Below are positions 42,947 through 54,731 of a stretch of 64,000 bases of DNA, piece by piece. Position 1 is the stretch's first letter. Each line of letters starts with the position of its first letter. The stretch is from Raphanus sativus. Its lineage: Eukaryota > Streptophyta > Magnoliopsida > Brassicales > Brassicaceae. The translations under genes were made by a program, and so were the position numbers. Location: NCBI RefSeq assembly GCF_000801105.2, contig NC_079515.1:8618001-8682000 (forward strand), written 5' to 3'. The notes under the pieces were generated by a model that was not told the origin of the DNA, made no database searches, and saw only the letters and a program-made list of their open reading frames with translations.

Positions 42947-43759
42947 TAGGGCTGGGCAAATAAACCGAATCCGAAAATCCGAACCGAACCCGATCCGATA
43001 AAAATGACTCCGAACCGATCCGAACCCGACATAAATACCGAATGGATCTTGTTTTTTGGTATTTCGGGTTATGGATATTACCCGAACCGAACCCGAATTT
43101 AAATGGATATCCGATAGGATCCGAAATATTCAAAACCCCAAAAAGATCTATACCAAACATAATCTCAATTCATAATACGTATTCAAAATATATTAAGATA
43201 TATTGAACATCTGAAATATTTATCTATTACATAAAGGTTGATGGTTTTAATACACGAAGATTGATGATTAAAAGTTGCTGTTGAATTTTGAAATATTTAG
43301 ATTTAGACTTAGATTTTGTTTTCAGTAAAAAATGTTTCTCATTTCATGAGGTCGTAGTTTTCGTTTTATGATTTCCCTTTTGTTTTATTTTGAATGATCA
43401 TGGTTGATGTTTCTTTCTTATTTTTAAATCCATTTTATTTATGTTTTGGTTACAAAACTGTACAAATTAGGTATTCGAAACCAAAACAAACCAATTTTAT
43501 TTATGTTTTAGTTACAAAGTAGGTATAAATCAGATATTTTTAAACCGAAGAACCGATTGGGACCCGAACCCGAAAGTACATTGGATTGTACCGGTTCTTG
43601 GAAGATTTACTAACCCCGACCCGAACCCGATAGAATCCGAACCGGTCCCGAACCGAACTTTTAAATAATCCAAATGGGGCTAATTTTGATAAACCCGAAA
43701 AACCGAAACCCGATTGGATAAAACCGAAACCCAATTGGGACTCCGAATGCCCACGCCTA
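42947..43759. mobile_element. hAT-like non-autonomous transposon (CCGAACCCGA-rich), 813 bp
   Basis: The ends TAGGGCTGGGCA and TGCCCACGCCTA form 12-base inverted repeats with one mismatch. A perfect 8-base target duplication, CTTGAAAC, lies at 42939-42946 and 43760-43767. Subterminal zones of ~180 bases at each end are packed with CCGAACC/ACCCGA words in inverted arrangement; the centre is AT-rich. Same ends and composition as the element at 17344-17986, so one family. It sits just upstream of TTN9 (230 bases from the ATG) and could affect its promoter. Open frames inside are not genes. Confidence 0.85.
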
Positions 43760-43767
43760 CTTGAAAC

Positions 43768-44540
43768 CAAAAAAAAAACCTAACACGAACCAAGAAAATT
43801 ATTAATTAGACTACTTACAATGGCCTATTGAAACTTGGGTGAATTGGGGTAATAGCCATATTTTGGAGTGTAATAGAAGGAATGAACATGATTTTGACAT
43901 AATTTAGCAACTGTCTTTTTGCCTTCAATCTAGCCGGTAATACCCTTGTGAGGGAAAGGTTTCCGGTTTCCTTCACATAAAGGAAGAACGTGTTTCATTT
44001 GTGAGTCACAGTTACAATCACGGAAACATCGAAGCGCGTGGAATGAAAATCAAAGAAAAAAAATGTTGTGGGGTGGGAATAGAGAAATTTTCTAAGTGTT
44101 GAATAACGTTAGACAAACATAGTGTACTAGATTCATATTTCCAAACTATATATCATGGATACTATATAGCATGAATAGAGTATTATCTGTCCAAATATAG
44201 AATGACGTGACCCGTTACACTTTATGTACTAGAAGTGTAAGTTACTTATACAAGAAAAGATGAGCCGTAAACCGAGAATAAGAAGGAGAACGTACAATTT
44301 AGGTGTAAGCATGTGTAATGGACAGGGAAGTTGAAGTCCGGCAGGGAGAAACGAAAACTTGTAATGAGACAGTATGATTATAAGGTTACATTTTATGTGA
44401 CATTATATTACATTCCACATGAACAAAATAGAATAGCGTGCCGTTTACTAAATTAGTAATGGCACGCTATTACATTCCACATGAACAAACTTGTAACCGT
44501 GACTCATTGGGAAAGCTTTCCAATATGAAACATTGGGGGA
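43768..44540. other. Intergenic DNA, no gene recognised
   Basis: Low-complexity AT-rich DNA. A ~70-base imperfect inverted repeat about TAATAGCGTGCC / GGCACGCTATTA occurs at about 44400-44490, with TACATTCCACATGAACAAA on both sides. Confidence 0.5.
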
Positions 44541-44542
44541 AG

Positions 44543-44960
44543 CTTTCCGGTTTGCTCATAACTAGGGTTTGACATCCTATAAGATAGTATCATAGATCCT
44601 GTAGGAAACCATTATTACGGTTAATCAGAGTCTGTGTCTGGATAGGAATTTGAGGAATAGAATTTAGGGTTTGGGCGTTCCCGGGTTGTTGCCGTCATGG
44701 CTTTTTGAATTTGAATTGTTTCATGTAGTTGTAAAATATGTGGGGTAGTAAGTCATACTAAAGTTGTGTAGTATTTTATAAATTGGAATTGTTTGTTTAA
44801 ACATAGTATGGAATTTTAGTTCTGGTTTCCATTTGGAATGAAATAGTTTTCAATTACCTGTGAACTATGTGTTGTAGTATGAAAATATTTTCATTATTAG
44901 TCTTCATAGAATTAGTAGATGTGTGTGGTTTCATTGTTTTTACTACCAAGAGGAGGATTT
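44543..44960 (+). repeat. Left arm of a ~418-base long inverted repeat
   Basis: Reads from TTTGCTCATAACTAGGGTTT through the GGGCGTTCCCGGGTTGTTGC block to ACTACCAAGAGGAGGATTT. It is the reverse complement of 46574-46991 with only scattered mismatches. The arms are separated by ~1.6 kb. Confidence 0.9.
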
Positions 44961-45769
44961 GGTCGACTGCTTTATATGCAATTGGTAGTATTAACCACTG
45001 CGAAGGGTAACTGATGCATTTTGTTGCTAAATACACACATAAGTGGAGTAATGCCATTTAAGGATGTGTTTGTGATGTAGCTAGTAAGGTGACCCTGTAA
45101 TATTAAACATCAGGTGTGTTTAACGGAAAACCCTGTAACCTTTTATTTTTGTAATATTAAATGATGCTAGATGACAATATATGTGTGTTAAAAGCTGAAA
45201 TCACATTTAGAATGTATCATCCGGGATTAGTTATATTCCTTATAATAGGATTACTAGGTTCTATTTAGTCATACTACTATTCCACTTAACATAAAGCAAT
45301 TTAATTACATATTAGGTACATATGATGTCATGAAATATTTAAGTAATATAATAGGGAGGATTAGAGATAGAGAGACAAGTCTAATGCGACATATGAAATA
45401 AAAACCTAACGGAACAGTTCATAGAACATTTCAAAGTAATCACTAAACCCTAGTTTGAGAATTTCAACCCAAATCCATTGAGAAACCAAAACTTTCTAAA
45501 ACAAAATACAAGTGCAATAACAGAAAGAGGAATGTAATTAATGTCTTCATTACGCATATGAACTTCATATTAATGGCCATGGTGATAGGAAATTTGTCTG
45601 TGAACACTAAACCCAAGTTAAGGAACTATAAACCCAAATACATGTGTAAAACATTTTACCATATCTAATACCTGATATATGATTCACCTAAACCCAAACT
45701 TCCAAAACACAAATAGAAATATATAAAGCCATGGAGTAGTAGTAAAAGTATTCCATTCCATTTAACAAA

Positions 45770-46049
45770 TTAGAAATAGAAAAGCCACCAAAGTTCGAAA
45801 TCCTTCTCTGTTACCAACTGGCGTGAAAGGATGTAATGAAGAAACATAACGGAGAAGGTATGGGACCCCATCCTCATGACTTGGCCAAACTGTGATGCAT
45901 TCAACAACGCAAGGTCCTCATCCTCCAGTGCTCCCTTTATTGTTTCAATCCAACGGAGATGGAAGTAGTTGTTAACCATTTTCCTGCCAGTGGGTTCAAA
46001 GCCCGTCTCAAACAATCTACTTGGAAGCTCTAACTCTTCCATACCAATC
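45770..46049 (-). pseudogene. DUF1985-domain fragment (MULE/Ulp1-associated)
   Basis: An exon-like open stretch on the minus strand, starting after an acceptor (TTATGCAG) at 46050 and ending at a stop at 45770-45772. It reads MEELELPSRLFETGFEPTGR, then NNYFHLRWIETIKGAL, LLNASQFGQVMRMGSHTFSV, LSRQLVTEKDFELWWLF. This matches the start of the plant DUF1985 domain, normally followed by a Ulp1 protease in KI-type elements. The rest of the domain and any protease are absent. A possible leader exon ends with a GT donor near 47036 (open frame 47035-47304); the link is speculative. It lies between the two arms of the long inverted repeat. Confidence 0.6.
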
Positions 46050-46186
46050 CTGCATAATGAAAACAAGGAGAAAGAGTGAGAATGATTGACAGTGGGATAT
46101 TGAATATAAAAATGAATAACAAAAATACAGTCGGACATCACATGGCACATATATACTATTCCACACCAGATGGAATATAATTATTA

Positions 46187-46730
46187 GCATTCTATTCTGT
46201 TTGATTGTGACTACCTAATACTCCTCTTGGTAGTAAAAACAATGAAAGCACACGCATGTACTAATTTTATGAAGACTAATAACGAAAATATTTTCAGACT
46301 GCAACAGACTGTATTCATAGGTAACTGAAAACTATTTCATTCCAAATGAAAACCAGAACAAAAATTACATACTATTCTGTTTGGTTTCGAATCACTAATA
46401 CGCCTCTTGGTAGTAAAAACAATGAAACCACACACATCAACCAATTATAAGAACAATAATTACGAAAAGAATTACATACTACAACACATAGTTCATAGGT
46501 AACTTAAAACTATTTCATTCCAAATGGAAACCAGAACTAAAAATCCATACTACTCTGTTTGGTTTCGAGTACAAAATCCTCCTCTTGGTAGTAAAAACAA
46601 TAAAACCACACGCATCTACCAATTCTATGAAGACTAATAATGAAAATATTTTCATACTACAACACATAGTTCACAGGTAACTAAAAACTATTTCATTCTA
46701 AATGGAAACCAGAACTAAAATTTCATACTA
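46187..46730. repeat. Three ~185-base tandem repeats
   Basis: Each copy contains CTCTTGGTAGTAAAAACAAT, an AATTCTATGAAGACTAATAA-like block, CATAGTTCA(C/T)AGGTAACT and AAACTATTTCATTCCAAATG. The third copy is part of the right arm of the long inverted repeat; only one copy exists on the left arm, so the expansion is one-sided. Confidence 0.85.
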
Positions 46731-46991
46731 TGTTTAAACAAACCATTCCAAATTTATAAAATACTACACAGCTTTAGTATGACTTACTACCCCACATATT
46801 TTACAGCTACATGAAACAATTCAAATTCAAAAAGCCATGACGGCAACAACCCGGGAACGCCCAAACCCTAATTCTATTCCTCAAATTCCTATCCAGACAC
46901 AGACTCTGATTAACCGTAATAATGGTTTCCTACAGGATCTATGATACTATCTAATAGGATGTCAAACCCTAGTTATGAGCAAATCGGAAAA
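46574..46991 (-). repeat. Right arm of the ~418-base long inverted repeat
   Basis: Reverse complement of 44543-44960, from AAATCCTCCTCTTGGTAGTA to CTAGTTATGAGCAAATCGG. A transcript crossing both arms would fold into a long hairpin. Confidence 0.9.
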
Positions 46992-47304
46992 TTGGAATCC
47001 AACAAACAGAGGTGAAAGAGAGAACGGCAATAGCTTACAGAGGGGGGAGAGGTAAGCGGCAGAAAGCAACTATAAAGGAGTACACAACCACCGGCGGTAT
47101 TATTCCCCTCCGCCGAGACCGTAACAAAAAGGATAACCAGGCGATTGGAAGAGAGACGGACTGAGATAGAGCAGACTTTGAGTAGATGCACCGTCGAACT
47201 GATTGTGGAGGAGCTATAGCGGAATTGCGGATGGAGATTTCTGAGAGGGAGAGACGGGGAGGATGAAAGCAAAGAGAGACTTTCTGTGGAAGGGGAAAAG
47301 ACAC

Positions 47305-50031
47305 GAGTTACTTTGCAGGTAAAATTTTTAATTTTTTTTTTATTTCTATCAAGTCACCCGGTAATTTATCAAGGATAGCATAGAAATATTATGTATTAAA
47401 ACGCCGTATATCGTTTCGTTAGGTTAAAAGGCTATTCTTCTAATTAGTGTTTTTTTCATGGCTATAGCTCCTAATTCTCCTTGAAACTTTTGGTTCAATA
47501 GTTGAAAAGCTCCAGTGGGGTATTGAAAAAAAAAATTGAAACCTACGTGTATTCAACTCTATTGAATCAATTCAACATTGTTGAATCGCTGAAGGAAGAG
47601 ATAAAGTGGACCCTCCAAAATCATTTGTCCTTGATACATTGGTCACTGAAATTTCTGATTTGTTTTTTTCCTCTCAATTATTCAAGATCAATTATTTCTT
47701 AAACTTTTATTTTAAAAAAATATATTTTTACATCAAAATTTTGTTTTTCATACTCTATGAATAAAGACTTATTTCATTTGATTTGGACACAAAAAACCAT
47801 CTCTTTCTACTATATTTTTTCTATCACTCTACAAAAAATTATTGCTTTTTCTTTCATGTGAAATGAATCCTAATAATAATCCATTTAACACCCAAAATTC
47901 TAATTTAAGACATACTTACAAAGGATATTGTAATTTGAAACAAAATTATTTAAAACATTTTTCATGTAAAAAATAAAATTATTTAAAATATTGTAATTTG
48001 ATTATAAAATATTAGCTCAATCCTTTTTCATGTAAAAAAATAAAATTATTTAAAATATTTTTTGACTATAAAATATTGTAATTTGATTTTATTCAATAAT
48101 AGTTAATATATAATTACACAAATATATAAGAAAAGTATTTTAAAAACAATTGTAGGATAGAGTATTGAATAAAATTCAACAAACCATTGTAAGTGGTGAG
48201 TGTTGAATTATTAGATAGAAGAAAGAGAAGATGATGTGGAAGAGGTCTTGAATTTGTGAACCATTGTTGATAGCCTTAGTGATTGTTTTGAAAGGGAGAA
48301 TAGGTTATACTTATTATTCTATAGGTAATGGTATATATATATATATACTGATACAAAAACTGAGTATTAGAATCCTCTAGAATATGGGTTTATGGGTCTA
48401 ATGGACATCTAGATAATTAATTCATAACAATTTCTTTAGATGTTCATTAAAAACATATTTCCTAAAATGCATAAAAGACTGCTTCATTAAAAATCTTACT
48501 AGAAAAATTCCGTGGGAAAAAGAGTGCAGCGTACATCTACTTCCCCTGACCCTTAATGAAAATATAACTTGAAATATCTGATAAGACATAATCCAATGTG
48601 ATGAATTAACTCATTAGTTTTGTGCTTAGACTGGTTCATTTCTCTTGGCAGATTTGACATTCCTCATTGAAACTTGAATATCTTGATGATTATAGGACAA
48701 AAAATGACTTTAAACCATTTGAAAATCTAAACTAACATCCATGTCTAATTTTATGTACCGATCTAGCACTGTTAAAATAGGAATATCGAGCAATATTTGG
48801 GATATCAGATGATATTAGGTATTCTGAAACAACATGTACATATCTCACAGAAATGTTCATATCTCAAGTTATATCATCAAAAATGACTTAATTCAAATTA
48901 GAAACGAAAATATAGTTTTCAAAAAATTATTATATCATTTTTTATTTTATTTTTATTTAGTTATTAATTAATATAGACTAAAAGATCTTTCTCTCGACAC
49001 CAAGTACATATAAGCATATTCTTATTTAATTATTTCAAATTTAGAGTTTTGCAAACTTTAGAATTCTTTTGGAGATGTTTTTATGTAATAGATATTTGTG
49101 GTGGACACATGTTCGACGCAAGTGAATGATTCAACTTCGCATACAGAAGAAATAATTGAGTGTAACGGATTAAAAACTATACGAAGAAAAAAAAACTATA
49201 CGAAGAAGGAAAGATACTTGTCGGCGCGATAAGATGCACGCAAGTTACTGAGTTGTGTAAAAGTCATAGACAGATGCGAGTGCTTGCCTAAGTTTTTTGT
49301 TTTCTTATAGAATGCTTACCTTATCGAATTACTAGCATTTTAAATGTAAACGTATGATTATGGATAAGAGTAGTTGTTTACTCGTGTCTTAATTTTGAAG
49401 TCAAGCTACAAAAAGACATAAGTGGTAGTTAAAGGATTCTAATCCAAACAAAAATCATCTGGTTTGTAAGCAAGGCCGTCTATAGTACTTACATGGACTA
49501 ATTTACTTGTTTATTATGGAAGTGAAGTGATTTAAATTTCTTTGCACAGTAAAACGGCATATTAATTTGGTATCGGATTTTTGAAACTAATATAAATATG
49601 GGTTAAAAATTGTAAATTATTCATTCACATTATTAATATACACTTTATCTCTATTTTTTTTTCGATATCAATTTGCTAACTACTAGTGGTTTCTACTAGA
49701 AGAAGAGTTGTCTTGTTCGTCAAGGTAAAGAATTGATTATTCTCTAGTACAAAATTATTAGTTATACATGTAGCCACGTGAATATGGATTTGTTGCTTAC
49801 GGTCCATTTAATTACCCAGAAAAAGTTTATATGTAAAGTACATTCCCCACCTGAAAATTAGATCTATGTCTTTAATAGATTAAGTTTAACCTACACCTCT
49901 CATCTGAAAGTTAGGTCTATATCTTTAATAGATCAAGTTTAACTCTTTTCATTTTAGTATTTTACAATAGAAAATATTCGCATCCATTCACAATAGTTGT
50001 TCCGGTCTCCAGTCCATGTAGACGTACGGCG
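47305..50031. other. Intergenic DNA with a possible retrotransposon remnant
   Basis: No gene is supported. At 48470-48550 there is CTTCATTAAAAATCTTACTA followed by AAATTCCGTGGGAAAAAGAG, a phrase that resembles decayed Brassicaceae LTR retrotransposon sequence from memory; no LTR pair or coding region is seen. Around 47496-48200 a MITE-like stretch begins and ends with TATTGAA/TTCAACA words but ends cannot be fixed. A CACGTG G-box is at 49775-49780. Confidence 0.45.
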
Positions 50032-50034
50032 TTA

Positions 50035-50171
50035 GAACATGTTTATTGGAGGACTTTTAGGGTAGGGTTCTTAGCGGATTATAAGAACCCGAAAGTTTAA
50101 TCCGCTAAGAACCAACCCCTTTATAATCCGCTAAGAACCAACCCCCAATAAACCACCCAATAAACATGCTC
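50035..50171. mobile_element. PIF/Harbinger-type MITE, 137 bp
   Basis: Terminal inverted repeats GAACATGTTTATTGG and CCAATAAACATGCTC (one mismatch) are flanked by the 3-base target duplication TTA at 50032-50034 and 50172-50174. Short GAGCATGTTTATTGG ends with a TTA/TAA duplication fit PIF/Harbinger MITEs. Inside, TAATCCGCTAAGAACCAACC is duplicated. It ends ~210 bases upstream of the first CYP705A ATG. Confidence 0.8.
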
Positions 50172-50197
50172 TTACTATATCACTACTTGGCAACTTG

Positions 50198-50267
50198 CTT
50201 TCACGTGTTCTGACTTCATTACGGCGTACGACGTCCCCACTCCATTACTTTCACGTGTTCTGACTTC
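50198..50267 (+). promoter_or_regulatory. Duplicated G-box module upstream of the first CYP705A gene
   Basis: The 20-base string CTTTCACGTGTTCTGACTTC occurs twice, at 50198-50217 and 50248-50267, exactly 50 bases apart. Each carries a CACGTG G-box (50202-50207, 50252-50257), a binding site for bZIP and bHLH factors. They are ~130-185 bases upstream of the ATG at 50383, and ahead of a TATA-like CTATAATAAG at about 50299. Confidence 0.6.
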
Positions 50268-50382
50268 TAAAAGAACCTTTCATCCGCTGGTCTGGTCTCT
50301 ATAATAAGCAGAGCGTGTTCGATCCTTGAACAAACAACGAACACCTCTTGTTTCATTTTCGTTTTATTCACTTTGAGCAACA

Positions 50383-51994
50383 ATGATCAAAGTCGAGTTT
50401 CAGAACTTTTTCATAATGATTCTCCTATGCCTATTCTCACTCCTCTGTTTCTTTACCTTCTTCGTCAAGAAACCAAAAGATAGCTCTGATTTGCCTCCAA
50501 GCCCTCCTTCATGCCAATTATTGGTCATCTTCACCTTCTTCTCTCTTCTTTAATCCACAAATCTTTCCAGAAAATCTCATCCAACTACGGTCCTCTCCTC
50601 CATCTCCGCATCTTTAACGTCCCTATACTCCTCGTCTCCTCTGCTTCAGTGGCTAACGAGATATTCAAGACCCATGAAGTTAACATCTCCTCTCGAGGTC
50701 TCCCTCCCATCGACGAGTCCCTCTTTTTCGGATCTTCAGGTTTCTTCTCTGCTCCACATGGAGATTACTGGAAGTTCATGAAGAAGATCGTTGTCGCCAA
50801 GCTTCTTGGACCGCAAGCAATCGAGCGGTCAAGAGCCCTCCGTGCGGAGGAGCTAGAGAGGTTTTACTTTGATCTGCTCGAGAAAGCGATGAAGAAAGAG
50901 ACCGTTGAGATACGTAGAGAAGCGATGAAGTTCACTAACAACAGCACATGCAAGATGATTATTGGGAGGAGGTGTTTGGAAGAGAATGGTGAAGGTGAGA
51001 GAGTCAGGGGATTGATTACTGAATCCATTGCCTTGACGAAGAATGTTTTATTTGCAACCTTGTTGCGCAAGCCACTTGAGAAGCTAGGGATCCCACTTTT
51101 CAAGAAGGAGATAATGGATATTTCCAGCAGGTACAACGAGGTGCTTGAGAGGTTTCTTGTGGAGCACGAAGAGAAGCACCATCATCAACATCAAGGTAAG
51201 GATCTGATGGACGTGTTGTTAGAAGCTAAAGAAGACGAAAACGCAGAGTATAAGATCACTAGAGATCACATCAAGTCCTTGTTTGTGGTAATTAAAAATC
51301 TTCCTCACATCACATATATGTTGATAATTGATTAGTTCATATATCTCACTGAGAAACGTTTATAAACTTGCAGGAGCTTTTCCTTGGAGGCACTGACACA
51401 TCAAAGCAAACAATACAGTGGACAATGGCCCAAATCATTAACAACCCTAAAGTTATTGAGAGATTAAGAGAAGAGATGGATTCCGTAGTAGGGAAGTCAA
51501 GATTGATACAAGAAACTGACTTACCAAACCTGCCTTACTTGCAAGCTGTAGTCAAGGAAGGGCTAAGGATGTATCCACCGGTACCTCTCTTTGGAAGGAG
51601 GCTACAAGAAGGATGTACGATGGGAGGGTTCTATGTCGCGGAGAAGACAACCCTTGTAGTTAATGGTTATGCTATCATGAGAGATCCTAATTACTGGGAA
51701 GATCCTGATGAGTTTAAGCCAGAGAGGTTCCTAGAAAAGCAAGGGGACGAGATAAGAGAGCAAGTACTGAAGTACCTGTCTTTCGGGAGCGGTCGGAGAG
51801 GATGTCCTGGATCAAATCTAGCTTATATATTTCTAGAAACAGCTATTGGAATGATGATTCAGTGCTTCGATTGGAGAATCAAAGGTGTTGAGGTTAACAT
51901 GGAAGAGACTTTTTCAGGAATGGTCTTGACAATGGCTCATCCCCTTAAGTGCACTCCTGTTTCTCGAATCTGTAGCTTCCCTGTTCATCACTAA
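50383..51994 (+). CDS. Cytochrome P450, CYP705A family, with a one-base frameshift near the start
   Basis: A plant P450 monooxygenase (CYP71 clan). Exons 50383-51287 and 51374-51994 with a GT-AG intron at the same place as in its neighbours. The start codon follows TTTGAGCAACA, shared by all three genes. The N-terminal anchor (FFIMILLCLFSLLCFFTFFV) is intact, but near 50510, where the paralogues read LPPSPPSLPIIG, one base is missing and the frame would stop at a TAA soon after. With that base the protein would be 508 aa. The rest is clean: GGTDTS, KEGLR, PERF, and haem loop FGSGRRGCPGSNLA. An internal ATG at 50511 restores the downstream frame without the anchor. CYP705A members modify triterpenes and related compounds; this substrate is unknown. 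The break could be real or an assembly error. Confidence 0.85.
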
Positions 51995-52314
51995 GCTCTC
52001 ATACCTATAGTTAAAGTGTCTGTTTGATTGTTAAGGACTAGTAGTATACTAGTAGTAATATAAATAAGGAAGCTCTGTTAAGTGTCCCTTGTTCACTTTG
52101 GTCTAATATAGTTTGGTTTACTTTATAGTCCAAAGGTTGAATAACCCAATGACTAGAGACTGTTCCAATGTTAAGTGTCCCGGTTCATTGGTACATGATC
52201 TGTGTATTTCACATGCACATTTTGACCAGAAGACAACAAAAGTAAATGCTTACTGAAAAAAGAAGAAGTAAATGCTTATTAATTGAAATATCTTTGCCCC
52301 ATGCTCATAACATC

Positions 52315-52427
52315 CACGTGGAACCCCAGTTGTCACCGTAGAGGTGAGGTTTTTTTATACAGTTATTGAATGGTTCTTATGATCACGTCTGTCTCAAGGG
52401 ACTCCATATATATTTATATATAAAAGG
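52315..52427 (+). promoter_or_regulatory. G-box and TATA box of the second CYP705A gene
   Basis: CACGTG at 52315-52320 and a strong TATA-like TATATATAAAAGG at about 52415-52427, 180 and ~80 bases upstream of the ATG at 52501. Positions fit a core promoter. Confidence 0.55.
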
Positions 52428-52500
52428 AACACTTAAGCTCCGGATTAGATAAGTAAGAGGATGCTTTGTCTCATGATCTGCCTCTTCACTTTGAGCAACA

Positions 52501-54096
52501 ATGGTAGGTAACTTTCAAGACTATTTGATCTTAATCATCGCATGCTTATTTGCACTCTTATGTTACTCCATCTTCTTCAAGAAACCAAAGGATGGTTTTA
52601 AATTGCCTCCAAGCCCTCCTTCTCTGCCAATCATTGGGAATCTCCACCTTCTCCTCTTTGGTTCTACTCACAAGTCCTTACAGAAACTCTCCTCCAAGTA
52701 TGGGCCTCTCTTCCATCTTAACATCTTCACTGTCCCGGTTATATTTGTTTCCTCGGCCTCAGTGGCCTACGAGATCTTCAGGGCACACGATCTGAACTTC
52801 TCGTTTCGTGGAACCCCTCCTATCCATGAGTCTCTCTTGGTCGGATCTTCTGGCTTTTTCACCGCTCCTTATGGAGATTACTGGAAGTTCATGAAAAAGC
52901 TAATGGTCACAAAATTACTCGGACCGCAAGCACTCGAGCGGTCACCGAGGTATCAGGGACTATGAGGGAGAACGGTTTTACGCTAGCCTGCTTGATAAGG
53001 CAGTGAAGAATGAGAGAGTTGAGATTGGTAAGGAAGCAATGAAATTTACAAACAACATCATCTGCAAGATGATCATGGGAAGGAGTTGTAATGAGGAGAA
53101 TGGTGAGGCGGAGAGAGTCAGAGTCTTAGTGACAGAGTCCACTGCCTTGACCATGAAGATTTTTTTGGCAAACATGTTTCACAAGCCTCTCAAGAAGCTC
53201 GGAATATCACTGTTTAGGAAGGAGGTAATGAGTGTTTCTTGTAGATTCGATGAGGTGCTAGAGAGGATTCTTGAGGAGCACGAAAAGAAAAAAGATGACG
53301 ATCAAGATATGGACTTGATGGACGTGTTGCTGGAATCTTGTAGAGACGAAACCGCAGAGTATAGGATCACTAGGAACCACATAAAGTCCTTGTTTGTGGT
53401 AAATGTCTAGAATTTCAAAAAGAACATCATTTAGTTATCTTGTAGTCTGAAAACCTTTTTTTGCAAGTGCAGGATCTTGTCATTGCAGGCAGTGACACTT
53501 CAAGACATGGAACACAATGGACAATGGCAGAGATCATTAAAAGTCCTAATGTTCTTGAAAGACTAAGAGAAGAGATTGGTTCCGTTGTTGGGGAAACAAG
53601 GTTGGTTCAAGAAACGGATCTGCAGAACCTCCCTTACTTGCAGGCGACTGTTAAGGAAGGACTGAGACTGCACCCTCCAGGAGCTCTCTTTGCAAGGAGC
53701 TCTCGCAAAGGGTGTAAGATTAGAGGCTTTTATGTACCAGAGAACACACCACTTGTTGTCAATGCTTATGCTGTGATGAGAGATCCTGACTCTTGGGAAG
53801 ATCCTAATGAGTTTAAGCCAGAGAGGTTTCTAGGTTCTCCAAGATCAGGAGAAGAAGATGACAGAGAGCATGCACTTAAGTACATTCCATTTGGAAGTGG
53901 AAGGAGAGGCTGTCCTGGATCAAATCTAGCTTATATTATTGTTGGAATTGCAATAGGAGTGATGGTGCAGTGTTTTGACTGGAAGATAAAAGAAGATAAG
54001 GTTGACATGGAAGAAGCTCCTAGAGCACTGGTGTTGACCATGGCTCGACCCCTTAGGTGCATTCCTGTTGTTCGAACTCTCAGACATAATTCTTAA
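52501..54096 (+). CDS. Cytochrome P450, CYP705A family, with a one-base frameshift in exon 1
   Basis: Exons 52501-53398 and 53473-54096, GT-AG. The N-terminal anchor (LILIIACLFALLCYSIFF), hinge LPPSPPSLPIIG, I-helix AGSDTS, K-helix KEGLR, PERF and haem loop FGSGRRGCPGSNLA are all present. Near 52943 the sequence has TCACCGAGG where the paralogue at 56766 reads TCGCGAGG, one extra base. As given, translation would end at a TAG shortly after ALERS; without the extra base the protein would be 506 aa. It is collinear with its neighbours and shares their intron. Either a very young pseudogene, or a base-calling error next to a C pair. Likely an ER-anchored monooxygenase of specialised metabolism if intact. 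Confidence 0.85.
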
Positions 54097-54720
54097 GGTG
54101 ATTAGGAAAGCTTGTGATGCACTCAGTTGTTCGGTTAATTGATTTATTTTGGGGATTACTGGTTTGTCTTAGCATGGAAATGAAAATCAGTTGTACAGTT
54201 TAGAATTTATATTTGAAATACAAAAGGGAATTGTCTTCACTTTTGTCTTCTTTTATCCAACTTTTTGAGGGGTTCTTTTACTTATAGTTTGCTTTCTTAT
54301 TATGTGTAGCAAATAGGTTTTGAATGAGGAAGAGAAAGAACGTATTGCATCATTGCAAGAAAGCAATAGTGACGGATTTTGCTTACACTCTCTGTTACTT
54401 AATCTTTAATCGTGCTTAGTTGTTTTCTCAGCCTGGGAGGATGTGGCCTCATCTTTTAATCCTTGATGCTATCAGTTTGTCTATGAGTGTGTATTATTTA
54501 GGGAAACAAGGTTCTAACGGTCCATTATTTCACGTTCTTCCCAAGCGAACGCATTATTTTAAGTAAGAAACGATGCATGTTTGATCATACTTTATTTATA
54601 GGAACAATTAGATGTACTTAAAAATATGATCTACAGTATGAGATATGAGCTAAGTGCACATGAGATAACATATCATAAATTTACTACAATATTTTAGGCA
54701 TGAATTGCCAACATTACTCT
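54097..54720. other. Intergenic DNA after the second CYP705A gene
   Basis: A likely 3' UTR is followed by unremarkable AT-rich sequence. No further gene is seen. Confidence 0.5.
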
Positions 54721-54731
54721 CAAGCCATTAG

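Noticed and set aside
42888..43770. Two minus frames of 90 and 76 codons rich in Gly/Phe/Arg
   Set aside because: They translate the CCGAACCCGA subterminal repeats of the hAT-like element 42947-43759; composition explains the open frame.
46973..47304. Independent gene with two Ser/Leu-rich minus frames (99 and 89 codons)
   Set aside because: No recognisable similarity; overlapping frames of similar length in low-complexity sequence. At most a leader exon of the DUF1985 fragment.
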